Of a stretch of 64,000 nucleotides of DNA, positions 12,701 through 23,100 are shown piece by piece. A model generated the notes under the pieces. It saw only the letters and a list, made by a program, of their open reading frames with translations, had not been told where the DNA came from and did no database searches. The DNA comes from Mytilus galloprovincialis (taxonomy: Eukaryota; Mollusca; Bivalvia; Mytilida; Mytilidae). The stretch lies in assembly GCF_965363235.1 (NCBI RefSeq), contig NC_134845.1, positions 30,506,524-30,570,523 of the forward strand, read 5' to 3'. Within the stretch, counting starts at the first letter, position 1. The number at the start of each line of letters is the position of its first letter. The position numbers and the translations under genes are program-made.

Positions 12701-13761
12701 ATTTTATGTATGCTTGTATATAGAAATAAGGAGGTGTGGTATGAGTGCCAATGAGACGACTGTTAAGCAGACTCTAAATGAAGTATATACTACACAAATA
12801 TAGGCCACTAGTTTTAACATATTTATTTATAGTGGATTGGGAAACAAGTTTTGCAACTTATAATAATCCCTTTCCACTTTAAAGGTGCGAGTGCTGCCTT
12901 GTAGGAGCATTAGCCTGCTCTTTTTCGAAATCTACAAGGGTGTCTTTAACGTGCAAGAGATATGGCTCTCTTAACACGGGTCAGCCATTTATCGTCCCCT
13001 TCCGACGGACTATCATTGTTTTCATTGTTTCCTCGAGACCATACTTGCAAATGGTGTCCAGGGAGAGCTGAAAATTCAGTTCCTGAAATTTTCATCCCAG
13101 AAGGGAATCGAACCAGGAACCTTTGAGTTAGTAGTCCGATGCACTAACCACTACATCACGGCTCTCTTACATAGAAAAACCAAAACTGTATAGTCCTCTA
13201 TATAAGTCCTGACATGAATAAATGTGAAACAATTGAAACAAGAAAATTAACAGCCTTATATATGGAGAGAAAAAATGACTGGAGTGGAGGTCATATTGCA
13301 ATCATCTTGTCTGTCTGTCTAATGGCACATTTGTCAGTTTATACAACCCCGTCAGGAGTAGGGCTACATTTTATCATCTTGTCTGTCCATTCTTACAACA
13401 AATATTTTGGTCACTCTTTTCTCAGGAATAACTGAACAGAATGTCTTTATATTTAGTCAGCATCTAGAAAGTGCTGTGATGAGATGTAAAATGTAAGATT
13501 TTGTCCGTCTGACACTTACTACTTGTTTGAAAAAACTATGAAACATCTTTTGAATGAAAACAAATATACTTTCAGGCTTAGCTCAGGAACTACTGAACAT
13601 TCTAATTTTGACCAGAAGCTTAACAGTAAAAAGTTGTAATTTTTGCACGTTTTAAATCTATCAGACACCTACTTTCTGCATTCTTGTGATAGATAAAACT
13701 GAATAATTTTGTTTTAACATTTCTATTTATAGATATTGCAGAAGAGAAAGCAGCAAAATGA
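765..13761 (+). CDS. Multi-repeat beta-thymosin (WH2 actin-binding) protein, 3' part of gene
   Basis: Exons seen are 765-878, 6154-6267, 8408-8521, 11743-11856, 12224-12337 and terminal 13733-13761 (TGA). The five full exons are each 114 nt (38 codons), and every junction is phase 1 with GT/AG ends. Each encodes one beta-thymosin repeat: an amphipathic helix (for example AEKAERYRKQSIEDF), then the LKKTET-like actin motif and EKN-LP. The actin motifs are LKPTETQEKN, LKRANTEEKN, LRHSQTEVKN, LKHTEPTVKN and LKKTTTEEKN. The tail is DIAEEKAAK-stop. Known members (Drosophila ciboulot, nematode tetrathymosin) are cytoplasmic proteins that bind actin monomers and regulate filament assembly. Repeats 3 and 4 depart most from the motif and may bind more weakly (inference). 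The 5' end is missing, so the total repeat number is unknown but at least five. Because the exons are symmetric, skipping any of them keeps the frame. Confidence 0.93.
879..3600. other. Thymosin intron, unique-looking AT-rich sequence
   Basis: No exon with a thymosin motif is present here. The stretch at about 2690-2960 is visibly richer in G+C and CpG than its surroundings ('ccgaggtccgcgacc', 'acgcccgacgtag'). It contains a 69-codon open frame at 2674-2883 without recognisable motifs. It might be an alternative promoter or an old repeat; I cannot tell. Confidence 0.4.
3711..3892. mobile_element. MITE-like foldback element
   Basis: The ends are loosely inverted: 'ggggcagatccaggatttt' on the left and 'ctaaatccgcacctgc' on the right, both versions of a 'gcggatccagg' type terminus. 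The interior is short and non-coding with a 'gggaggggcgca'/'gcccgcccccctcc' inverted pair. It sits in the left part of the tandem-repeat block. No transposase frame is present, so it would be non-autonomous. The call rests on the two ends only. Confidence 0.45.
3890..5000. repeat. Tandem repeat, unit about 125 bp, 8-9 degenerate copies
   Basis: The landmark 'accatatatattcatgta' followed by 'gggacaatataacaaat', 'aatgaaatatagggg', 'agtccctggggtcaccc', 'cctcctgtttgagaactt' and 'ggtcgagatccccaccccta' recurs about every 110-140 bp. Copies differ by small indels and substitutions. Two copies (about 4490-4550 and 4755-4815) carry an insert, 'ggatccagaaattttc' plus 'gtgggggcccactgactgac', that matches the end of a separate foldback MITE. 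Reading frames across the block (for example 4291-4716 on the - strand) are by-products of the periodicity. It lies inside the first visible thymosin intron. Confidence 0.85.
4757..4900 (-). mobile_element. Foldback MITE fragment (gcggatccag family)
   Basis: Read on the - strand this matches the element at 17169-17295: the block around 'aatcactgaagcg', 'ttgcttatatagg', and the terminal 'ctggatcc'. A C-homopolymer at about 4878-4893 is probably unstable or badly resolved. It is embedded in the tandem array and shares its end with the 4490-4550 copy, which suggests that it was captured by and amplified with the satellite unit. Confidence 0.55.
5001..6153. other. Thymosin intron, nothing recognised
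   Basis: This is AT-rich intronic sequence. It has a 75-codon open frame at 5283-5510 without motifs and a short TG run near 6030. It ends in the acceptor of the second visible thymosin exon. Confidence 0.5.
6268..7130. other. Thymosin intron, nothing recognised
   Basis: AT-rich sequence with no exon, repeat family or structured element that I can name, up to the repeat starting at 7131. Confidence 0.45.
7131..7672. repeat. Interspersed repeat with inverted ends (agtcccctacc...ggtaggggact)
   Basis: The left end reads 'agtcccctacc' and the right end 'ggtaggggact', an exact 11-bp inverted pair about 540 bp apart. Behind the left end is 'gaccaaggggacttta' and a 'gtccgtctgtcaattcatccgtcagtcc' type segment, a hallmark of a family I recall as common in bivalves. 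Internally a segment containing 'gaaatacttattgattact' is present twice (about 7350 and 7432). There is no transposase, so it is either non-autonomous or a foldback repeat. It lies in a thymosin intron. Confidence 0.6.
7673..9340. other. Thymosin introns around exon 8408-8521
   Basis: Apart from the exon at 8408-8521 there is only AT-rich sequence. Open frames at 8528-8821 and 8839-9039 run directly out of the splice donor and have no motif; they are taken as chance frames. Confidence 0.45.
9341..9835 (+). repeat. Partial copy of the 'agctcacctggcc' repeat
   Basis: It begins 'agctcacctggcccaaaggg' followed by 'ctcatcactttgcgtcc' and runs through 'gggccaaattaatccaaact', 'ggccaaccaaccaaaatgg' and 'cctgttgttgggttgctgcc'. 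It breaks off near 9835 in the block 'ttattatcttgaatattttt'. The longer relative is at 60191-62572. This family is widespread in bivalves as I recall. It is non-coding here. Confidence 0.7.
9836..10357. other. Thymosin intron, T-rich
   Basis: Nothing coding is seen. A poly-T run near 10210-10230 is a slippage-prone homopolymer. Confidence 0.4.
10363..11233. mobile_element. Non-autonomous DNA transposon with ~95-bp TIRs and TATTA target duplication
   Basis: The left end 'caccgtgtatcatc' and the following ~95 bp are an inverted copy of the right end ('gatgatacacggtg'). Matching blocks include 'gatataggtactaaccaagc' on the left and 'gcttggttagtacctatatc' on the right, and 'ggtaacgaa'/'ttcgttacc'. 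Both sides are flanked by 'tatta' (10358-10362 and 11234-11238), consistent with a 5-bp target-site duplication. Internal copies of 'gtacggtg'/'caccgtac' occur at about 10765-10830. The 871-bp element has no transposase frame. The superfamily is unresolved. It sits in a thymosin intron, far from splice sites. Confidence 0.8.
12735..12815 (-). repeat. SINE-like repeat fragment (inverted)
   Basis: 'ggtgtggtatgagtgccaat' followed by 'gagacga' is the reverse complement of the 'ggcactcacaccacatctt' end of the family described at 29655-29870. It is short and degraded, inside the last thymosin introns. Confidence 0.55.
12880..13170 (-). mobile_element. tRNA-derived SINE
   Basis: On the - strand the head at about 13167 reads as a degenerate tRNA. 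It has an A-box-like 'gatgtagtggttagtgc' and a perfect B-box 'ggttcgattcc' (plus-strand 13104-13114), spaced as in a tRNA gene with a 'tcggactactaac' anticodon-arm region. The body follows, with 'cagctctccctggacacc', 'ggtctcgagg', 'ccgtcggaaggggacg', 'tgacccgtgttaagagag' and 'cacgttaaagacaccc'. That body resembles a conserved SINE core that I recall from many marine invertebrates; the exact core family is not established here. Polymerase III promoter boxes are present, but the element is probably just an old copy in the last long thymosin intron. Confidence 0.75.
13210..13732. other. Last thymosin intron, degraded repeat
   Basis: Blocks such as 'tcatcttgtctgtc' occur twice (about 13302 and 13376), and 'tttctcaggaataactgaac' / 'gctcaggaactactgaac' are paired (about 13420 and 13580). 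This suggests an old internally repeated element. It is not coding. Confidence 0.4.
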
Positions 13762-15540
13762 TGTGTTCATCTGTACAGAATTCAAACAATTATTGAATGT
13801 AAATAAACCACAGGACGCTTGGTTCATAACATAAAACTACACTCTGTAAGCTTCGCTGGATTGGCTAAGTTTTGTCGCTAGAGTTAATTGCCAGTGTATT
13901 CACATATAAAGGATTTTCCTACATCAGTGATGTTTTAAAAGGATGTTAAAACCATTCATTGGAGACATTTCATTCTATTTTTTTTGGAATTGGTATCTAA
14001 TGCTGAAAATTTTATTACTTTCAAAATATTAACCAGTTATTGTTTTAATTAGAAAGTTCTTTGGTAATATTTAAAAAATAATTCATTTGGATTTTTCAGT
14101 ATTTTTCGTAAACAAAATTTTAAAGAAATGAGATTACATTTACAAAGGGAAATAACCCAGTGAAGTTTTCAAACAAGATGAGTGTTTCTTGTACATAGTG
14201 CAATATACATGTAATATGTTAACTTATAACCAAGGTCTTTTTCTGAAGCAGTTTCAAATGAAAAAGTTCTTATCACAGTTATATGAGTTTAATATTTCCT
14301 TATTTGAATATAAAAGTGTGCTGAAGATAACATTCAATTCCGAGCCAATGGCAATGTTATAGAATAGGAAAAAAAAACCATGTTTTTGTCAACAACAAAA
14401 AATTGAAAAAAATCCATTTGAACTTATGATATTTTGTCGTAATATTTGACCATTAATGATAATAAAATTGCATTATTTTAGACTAATATTCTTCAAACAA
14501 TATTTTTAAAGGTTTTGATTTTTGAATGACATGATCTTTATATGAGTCCCATATAAAGCATGAAGTCAATGAAAAAATAAACATATAAAAGAGTAAAGTG
14601 CTGACTCATGATAATTAGGAATAAATTCATGTACTAGAACCAAAGGAATTGTCTGTTATCTTGTATTAAAGTGTCAATATTTTATAATTCCAAATGCCAA
14701 AATAAATTATTAAGCATTTTCTTACCATCTCAGGTTTTGAATAGTGAGCAATAATTTCAAACCTTCATAATTTTTTTTACAAATGTGATATGACCTATTC
14801 ACTGCTGATCAATTATTTGTTTAAGTTTGTCTTTTGGTTAATTCAACATTAATAATTATATATTTTTATAACTTTATCATGTTCCATCAAGGTTTACTGT
14901 GGCTGCATGAAAGAAAATTTTTAGTATTTAGTTCATTATGTTTAAATTTGCATTTTTGATATATTTTCAAATGTATTGTTTTAGTTTGATCATCTCACTG
15001 TAAGTGCCTCCAGTTCCTTCAAGCTATATGTTAATTTTTTCATTGATGTTTTTTTTAATTAAATGTTTCATTAATACTTTGGTGAATTATTTCAGTTTAA
15101 CAGCTATAAGGAGTGTTGTATTTTTTTTTAAAATAATTTGCAATTCCTACAGTAAATAAATACAATTCTCTACCATTTCTCTCCATCTCTCCCAAAAATG
15201 ATTTTTGAAACTATTTATAATTTTGATTTAACCTACATGAAGTGTACACACTTTGGGACCAAAGGTGAATAATTGAATTTGTGACATCACATTCCGTTTT
15301 TTGGAAATTTAAATTTTGTATGATGTTGTATTGAATACTTCAGTTATTTGTTATATAAGGTTTGATCATAATGATTTATTTAGAAAAAGACCCGTTATAT
15401 GCATAATACCATAACAATATAGATAAAACCATGGTAATATCTAATTGAATTAATCACGTCCATTCTATATTATCTCTCTTTAGTGCTTATTATGTTATAA
15501 AGGCATATTTTCAATAAAAATTGAAATTGTTACATGTATA
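13762..15540 (+). other. Probable 3' UTR of the thymosin gene
   Basis: AT-rich sequence follows the TGA at 13759-13761. Several AATAAA hexamers occur (for example 15513-15518, followed by T/G-rich sequence). The true cleavage site cannot be chosen from sequence alone. Nothing else is recognised here. Confidence 0.4.
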
Positions 15541-15707
15541 GTTGTATTCATTTTCTTGACATTGAGTCCAAAGATATTAGATAACTGCTACATACTTATA
15601 AAAAGTGAAATTCTTTCACATGATAGAATTTATTTAAAATTTCACATAAACTTGCTTACATTTTGTTAATTTTCCGTGTGTTATTTGATTATTTTATCTG
15701 AAGGATT

Positions 15708-16165
15708 TTTATGCCCCTGTCGTAGGGGAGGGAGAATTAAGTGTTAACCTTGTCTGTGCTTACATCCTCATCAATCAAATTTGTTTCTGTTTCCTAACTT
15801 CAGTTTGCCTTTACCAAATGTTTTAAACTTATACGTAATGCTTATTACCACAAAACACAAATCAAGTTTGAAATTGGGTGTCATCACTTTAACCGTTCTA
15901 GAGTTATGCCCCTATATAAATGAAAAAATTGCAAAATCTGTCGTTTCTGTTCTCTAACTTTAGTTTGCTTCAATTATGTCCCTTTATAACTTTATATGAT
16001 ATGCTCAATGGGAATCATCTGTGTTCCCATTTATTGTTATGAAACTGCTGAAACACAATGCTGATTACCACTAAACTCAAATCAAGTACAATTTTGGGTA
16101 GTTTCACCATTATCGCACTTAGTTATGTCCCTTTAAAAGGTTATATTGAAGCGGGGGCATGGACA
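15708..16165 (+). repeat. Interspersed repeat ('atgcccctgtcgtagg' family)
   Basis: It starts 'atgcccctgtcgtagggg' and then carries diverged internal repeats with 'taacttcagtttgcct', 'aatgcttattaccacaaaac', 'cgttctagagttatgcccct' and 'atgtccctttataa', ending 'gaagcgggggcat'. The relative at 59395-60090 has the same order of blocks. Non-coding. Confidence 0.65.
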
Positions 16166-16705
16166 CATACTCCATTTTTAAACCCCACCTACGATATTAG
16201 AGGCGCATTATGTTTTCTGGTCTGCGCATGTTCATTTGTCTGTCCCGCTCCAGGTTAAAGTTTTTGTTCTAGGTAGTTTTTACTGGATTTACGAAGTAAA
16301 AATTAGTTTTTGATTTGGGGATGTACAGCTGGTGGGCAGGCAGCTGCCAAATGTTGTCCATGCATTTACTCATGAACTGTTCACCCAAATTTTAATATGT
16401 TGTTACTGACAACAAAATGGAGGTCAAGTTCAATAATGAGAATTTTGACTTTTACTGTTCAGGATTAATGGGTCTTGAAAGATAAAAAAAATGGTGTTTC
16501 CAGCCTAAATATGTTGTTACTGATGACAAAATGGAGGTTCAGTTATGACGTTGCATTTATTCATGAACCATCCATCCAAAGTTTTTCAAATTTTCAAATT
16601 TTGTTACTGTTGACACAATGGAGGTCCAGTTTGATATTGATGATTGTTACTTTTACCATTTAGAAGTTTTGGTCCTTGTGATATTGATAAATGCCAGGAC
16701 ACATT
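16166..16705 (+). repeat. Interspersed repeat ('cccacctacgatattagagg' family)
   Basis: It opens with 'cccacctacgatattagagg' and 'tttctggtctgcgcatg', followed by 'cccgctccaggttaaag'. A ~110-bp internal unit ('atgttgttactgacaacaaa', 'atggaggtcaagtt', 'gacttttactgttcagg') recurs about three times with 'catgaactgttcacc'. Open frames inside it are by-products. This is another family that I associate with mussels. Confidence 0.6.
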
Positions 16706-17168
16706 TCAACAGTACATAATTTGATCTGTCTTTCCTTCAAAGCCCCTTATCAGAATGTTATGAATCTTTCTGAAAAATCTTGAATGTTATTTAATTGTGC
16801 TCCTGCTCGCACTAAGAAAACCATGGACTTGGCCATTTCTTTATGTGAGGTCAAGGGTATCATTTAGTTTGCTTTGCTTGCAGTTTAGCTAGTTTGTTTC
16901 ATGATAGCAAGAACAGGCAGATCAGTTTATAAATACTTGTGGAAAAAGAAATCATGAAATGAAAAAAAAATTTGCAGTTACAATCAGCCAGAGTACCAAA
17001 AGATTTTAATTGTTTTTATTCAAGGAAAAAAATTTATAGCTCATCTGTCCAAAAAGATGGCAGCATAAATCACTTAAGAGCAATTCTTGATTCAGAATTT
17101 TTATTTGTTCTCTACATTGATACCAAATTTTTATTAACTTTACAAGGCTGTGAGACATGCTACAAATC

Positions 17169-17296
17169 ATAGGCGGATCCAGGGGGGCCTTCCCCCCCCC
17201 CTTTCGTGGGAAAAATTTGGTTGATTATATAGGCAATCACTGAAGCATGACTCGAGTGGGTCCCCCCTTGTGAAAAGTTTTGGATCCGCCACTGCA
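17169..17296. mobile_element. Foldback MITE, gcggatccag type
   Basis: The ends are inverted: 'ggcggatcca' at about 17171 and 'tggatccgcca' near 17282-17292. Just inside are G/C runs ('ggggggcc', 'cccccccccc') and the block 'ttgattatataggcaatcac' with 'tgaagcatgactcgag'. It is about 125 bp long and non-coding. Related pieces are at 4490-4550 and 4757-4900. Confidence 0.7.
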
Positions 17297-20137
17297 AATA
17301 TTCCTCCTTAACTAATGAGGAATGTCATACATAGGGCTGTTACCATGTACTACTATATAGGTTACTATTTAATCTAATGGAATGTCACAATATGTGTGTG
17401 ATCTATGAAACTACATGCTAATATTTGAAGGAATACTGTACTGAATAACCTTTATATAAATTACAATTTTACACATTTGATACAAAAATTTACAAAATTA
17501 AAAAATTCTATATTAATCTAGATTGGGTTTCCAGATGTTTTTCATTTCAAACTTGAAAGGAAAATGATTAGCAAGTATTCTGCAAGGATTCCACATTCAG
17601 CTGGCTGAATAGAAACAATGATGTCGTTTAGGTTTAAACTGAACCAATGGGAAATCATATTTTCATTATATGAAAAATGAGTGAATCAATTGGATGCAAA
17701 ACATAGCATATGAGACTAGTATACTTTATTCTAATATTGATTTTTATTTGTCTTTTCTGGAATTTCAAACCTTTAAATAACCAATTGGGATAGCCATTAA
17801 TTCAAACAGATAGCCATTAATTCAAACAGACCATTTTGTCAGCATTTTGAAATTGTTTGAAGTTGAAATAGCACAAATTCAGACAATAGGTGGACATTTC
17901 ACAACATTCCAGAGACTTTATTAATCACTGTTTACTCTTTATACAACTAGTAACTTGATGATAGATCTAACACAAATGTTGATCATGCATAATACTTGTT
18001 TCATTTCTTACTTTTGACCAAGGGATAATTCCGAAGTTTTGCATCATTTTCTGTGTATTTCCATGAGACTTTATAATTTTCAACTTTTACCAATGAAGGT
18101 ATCAGCTAATCTGAACCAAATTCTGAAACTGAGAAGCCAAGTATTATGGTACTACCTTGGAATGATCTTTGAAGTGGCAAACAAGGTGTACACCTAGCTT
18201 TTGACTGATCCAGTAATAAAAATATTCATGTGAAACCAATAAGCAAATTGACAAAAATTACTTGCACACCATCCTCGTTTTATTTTAATCCTATGGAAAA
18301 AGGTCAGTCAAAGAACTCCCTTAGTTTACACAAAGAGTTTATCTCGTATAACCTCCTTGGATGACATATATTCCTACACAAGTGCCAGTTTTAAATTGCT
18401 TTATTTAGTATCATTAATGGCAATCATGGTATCAGTGCTAGTGGATTTAATTAACTTATCTTTACTTTAAGGCGCCCTTTAATTAAAGACTGATTACATA
18501 TTAATTCACTCCAAATATCAAGAATGGTGTCTAAATGTTGTTTCCACATTCCATTTATAGAGGAAATTATGTTTTGCATTTTTCAAAGCCTTAGCCGATG
18601 AAAAGTCAAGATGTAAGAGATAGAATATTTCATTTAATCTTAATCTGAGACGTAATTATTTCATGTCATTTTAATCCTAAGAAAAGCATGGATAAGGTAA
18701 CTTGTGAGTCTTTCTTTTTTACAGTTTCCAAAAATGGTGCTAATGATAAAATCACAGCTACAAGACAGGAATCATAGAGTTAAATCTCTAGCACTGTTTA
18801 TAAAAAGAAACAATAGATTCCAATTCCAAACAAACTTTTATCATTTTGAGGCCATGGCAATATACCAAATTATGATCTTTGAACAGAAATTCATTAAATA
18901 TAAATGCATTTTATTTAAAACCATAATAGGCACTGTACATGAGCTATCACAACACAAGAAACACACAACCTTTGATAGCACAACTCAGTATGAAAACTAA
19001 CTAATTGTAATATTAACAAAAAGATATATTAACAATTGAATTAAAGTAGTATTACATGTAATAAAATCAAAATTAAGCTTAGGCAAAAAATTTGTGCACC
19101 CTACACAATACTAAATGCCCTCCTGTACATGTAGAATATTAACAGCAAAATACAAATTTTCATTATTATAATGTTAATCTTGTCACATTGTGTGTTAATT
19201 TACCATAACATTTGATTAAGTAATAAACACACAATACATGTATTAATATTTTGTAAGTGTTACATTATCTTTGCTTAGAATCGAATTTAGATGTGAATAA
19301 AAGGAGCCATGGAGTATGGTATACACCAATAAAACTGCACTGCAATTCAAAACATGAAAAAAATCAAAATTCTAATCATTTTCTAGAGGATATTTCGACT
19401 GTGATAAATAGACTTTTTTTCCAAAATAATCATCTGTTTTCTAACAATCATGTAGTCTAATAATGTTCAGCAATTTTCTATTTTCATAACCTTAAAAATA
19501 AATAGGAAAGGTACAAATAATAAAAAACATGATTAAAAAATCTTATCATGGGAGATAACTCAATCGTCTTTTGACAAATATGCAGATTTATAGAATACAA
19601 ACTAGTTTATCTTATGAATAGAATTGTTTGTTTTTTTCTTTGAAGAACTGCATTCTTGAAGGAAACAGTCACAAGCTGACAAATATTAAGAACTTTCAAT
19701 AAACCACCTGGTACCCGTAGTAAGACATCACAATTAAAAAAGTTCATTTGTAAGCTTATTGGAGTGAGGGCTTTGTCATGAAGGTGCAGATAAAAAGAAT
19801 ATTATTCTGATTTTTTTTTTTCATGATTGTTTCGGATGGACACAAAATAGCACCTCTTATCAAATACATTGTACAATTATAAATTGTCTTTACAGATATT
19901 ATCAGAAGTCCATTATGGGACTTCTGATATTATATAACACTCGAGTTTCTACATGGTAATTTATGGATGTTCAATAACAACGTTATCAACTTATAACTAT
20001 TGACTTGTGTAACCAATTCCATATGGAGCTATAAATGATGTAATTTACTTCTGAATACAATCGATCCAGTTTTGACATTTGAATGTCTGCTCAGTTTGTC
20101 CCATGATGATATATAAACAACTTGGTTCTTATATCTC
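17297..20137. other. Intergenic and probable 3' UTR of the HSPA12-like gene
   Basis: No coding gene is recognised. A perfect 20-bp tandem duplication (unit 'gatagccattaattcaaaca') lies near 17791-17831. The part next to 20138 is probably the 3' UTR of the HSPA12-like gene on the - strand. Open frames at 18704-19000 and 19257-19460 carry no motifs. Confidence 0.4.
19900..19929 (-). promoter_or_regulatory. Perfect 12-bp stem hairpin downstream of the HSPA12-like stop
   Basis: 'tatcagaagtcc' pairs with 'ggacttctgata' across a short A/T loop. It lies about 210 nt after the HSPA12-like stop codon, in what would be its 3' UTR on the - strand. No IRE or other known loop motif is recognised. It could be an mRNA structure or a chance palindrome. 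Confidence 0.4.
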
Positions 20138-23100
20138 TTAGACCGAGAGAAAATCTATGTAGGTTTCTCTTTGTGTCTGACTGGTATGATCAGATCCAAT
20201 CACCTTTATTTCTGTCCCACCAAATATTACTTCAAGGTCAACTGCTCTGTCTTTGTCCCCTGTCATGTCTGGCATTTCAACAATCAAAGACCCACACTTT
20301 TCAACATTTTCCTCGTCTACGTATTTTAAATTACGTTTCGAAGATTTAAAGAATTCAAATATGATTCCCTTTTGATTTGTTATTATCGGTGTGTAAGTTT
20401 CCCGCCAAACTTCATTATGCCCTATTACTTCTCCTGCTTCAACCCATGGCTGCAATATTTTTTTACACAGGACCATTCCATCTGAAACACATTTCAAGTC
20501 TTCTCTATGGACGCCTTCTTCAAACGGCAGATAAGAACCCACTCCATATGTAAATCTACATATTCTTTGACAGATGGCACTAGGATCACATCCAAAGGTC
20601 ACGGCGCCTTTCACAACGGCCAAACTTGCTTCCTCTGGAATCAAAATTGTGACGCGAGACTCAAAGGCCTCTTTTATTGAATGTTGAAGTTTCACTGATT
20701 CTGCAAATCCACCAACAATGAAAATATAACTTATGTCTTTTAGTCTGTTTTTTTGAAGCAGTGTATTTATGTGCTCGTTTATTTGAGACAGTGTATCTGC
20801 AAACAGTGAATGGACAATTTCAGACGACAGGACGAGTTTCCCGGACGAAAACCTCACTTTCTGTTTTGAAGTTTCCGAATAGTTCTTGATGATTTCCTGT
20901 ACTCCTTTGCCTTCATGTTTGTAATTGCAGAAATTATAGGGTAAAGAAACTCGAACGGAATCGCATTCCCCTCGCTTTTTTATTTCGAAGTCTTGAAGTA
21001 GCTCAACAAAGTCTTTTGGAAAATCGTGTTTGAATGCTTTCATGTAACTTTCACCAAATATTCTCTCCGTCAGGTTTAAGAACTGTCTATCAATTACGGT
21101 GCCACCCCAAGCGCCTCCGGTGGCACGGAAAAGTTCACGAATTCTTCCATCTTTACGAATTTTGTGAGCAACTATATCGATTGTTCCACCTGAAAATTGT
21201 CAAAGAAGATATATATTTGATTTTTCGCTAATATTTCATGTTAGTGCAATAGTCTCAGACTTGATTAATGTTTTAACTCTGATACCAAATATGAATTTAG
21301 CCTTATTTAGGTAAGACAGATCTGTATATCCTTTGAGCGTTCCTGATAAGATAAATCCAGAAAGAGCTTTAGACGCACGATTTATAGTGTAGATATTCAT
21401 TTGGTAATTTCTATATTTTGGAGTCCTTATTATGCCAATATGAATTTTTCAGATTCTATTTGTGAGTGAATGTTTATGTCTTCTATTTTCATCTCGTGGA
21501 TTTAAAGTTTCCCTTTTCCCTTCTTAATCGTTTTAGATCGTCATCTTTTATATTTTTACAAGGTATGCAAATCCAGAAAATGATTAACAGAAACATTTTT
21601 TCTCTATAGAAACCACTTGTCTATAATTATTTCAGCCTTATTTTACTTGATAAATCATTTGAAAATGAAAATACAGTGATTATATTAAAACGGAACTAAA
21701 AGATTGTGGAAGAAACATAAAATGAAATTTGATATACAAAAAAATACTATACCTCCTGCATCAACAACCAGGTACTTTGTCCCTGGTTCAAATGTTGGTT
21801 TGGCTAGTAGCTCTTCTGAGTTACCCATAAAGGTTTCTGCTGGGAGTAGTTTACAATGCAAAGAAGCAGCTTCTGGTTCTAACGCGATCAGCAGTTGGTT
21901 ACTGTGTGTAGTTTCAATCAAACCACCCTACAGAAATGAAATTAAGAATTAGTTTAAGTAGAAATACTTAGCCCTAAAAGAAGTGAAATTCAGTGTTTTA
22001 GCATAAGTAAAAAAAAAAGGTTTTATGAAACATCTGATCCTCGGGCTTACTAAAAACCAAGAGAACGTTTCTTGTTCAAATTCATTTTCTTAAAAGAAAA
22101 TGTAGCGTTTATATCATTGAAACAGGGCCCAACGTTCTATATAGCAAAACGAGAGAAACAAATCAATACACTTACTTTGTTTGTATATTGTACAATTGTA
22201 ATTGGGAAAATACCCTATCAAACTTGAATATAATATATACAGGTTAAAATATGCCTTATATATATTGTTTGAAGATGTCAATGTTAATAACAACACTTGA
22301 ATTACTTTAACGTTTATACAAACAAAGCAAGCAATCCAGTCAGTTTTAAGAATTAGGAAATTAGCTGTAAACGATAAAGTAACATTTGTCTCTGACTCTG
22401 TTAATTACCTTATGTGCTGCCTCTCTCATAAACTGTTTGGCATTTTCATCCCATATTGCAGGAACAGTGAGCACCCATCTGATTGATTTTTCATCTGGTT
22501 CATATCCCATAGTTCCTGCCAGGTGTCTCAATAAGTGACGTTTCATGAACCAGAGAGATTTTGCAAATACATCAACTGCAAACTTCGTCTTTCCACTTGC
22601 GTCTTCAATTAAAATTTCGGTATTTAGAACCTGCGAAGAGAAGAATGGTAATCGAATGAGAACAGATTGATTTTGTTTATTGTTAAATGTTTAATTTTAG
22701 ATAAAAACTACTCTTAATACACAATCATCAAACGTAGTAATCTTTTTTAAAGTATAATTCATTTAGTTGCAATTACTCTTAATACCTGCACAACAATGTT
22801 AAATCTGCAAATTTGCGGAAGCAAATTCATGTTCTTCCCTTGCTGGGATTCGAACTCATGCTATTGGGATATCGTGATAACACCGCCTGCACTATATACC
22901 AAGTGCTCTAGACAACTTTGCCACCTATGCTTTGAGTTCAGTATTTTTGTGATTTTACTTTTACTAAAAAATCAGTTTTCGGTGGTCTAGTGTTACCTAT
23001 CCACCACATTAGTAAGTAGATGGCAGATTAGCTTAATTGTCTGTCGTAAAGGATCGAAAGATGCAGTCACAGAAATAGTCCTTTTGTTATTCTATATCAT

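Noticed and set aside
22833-22930. tRNA gene
   Set aside because: The B box is good, but the acceptor stem and anticodon arm do not pair convincingly. Better explained as a tRNA-derived repeat.
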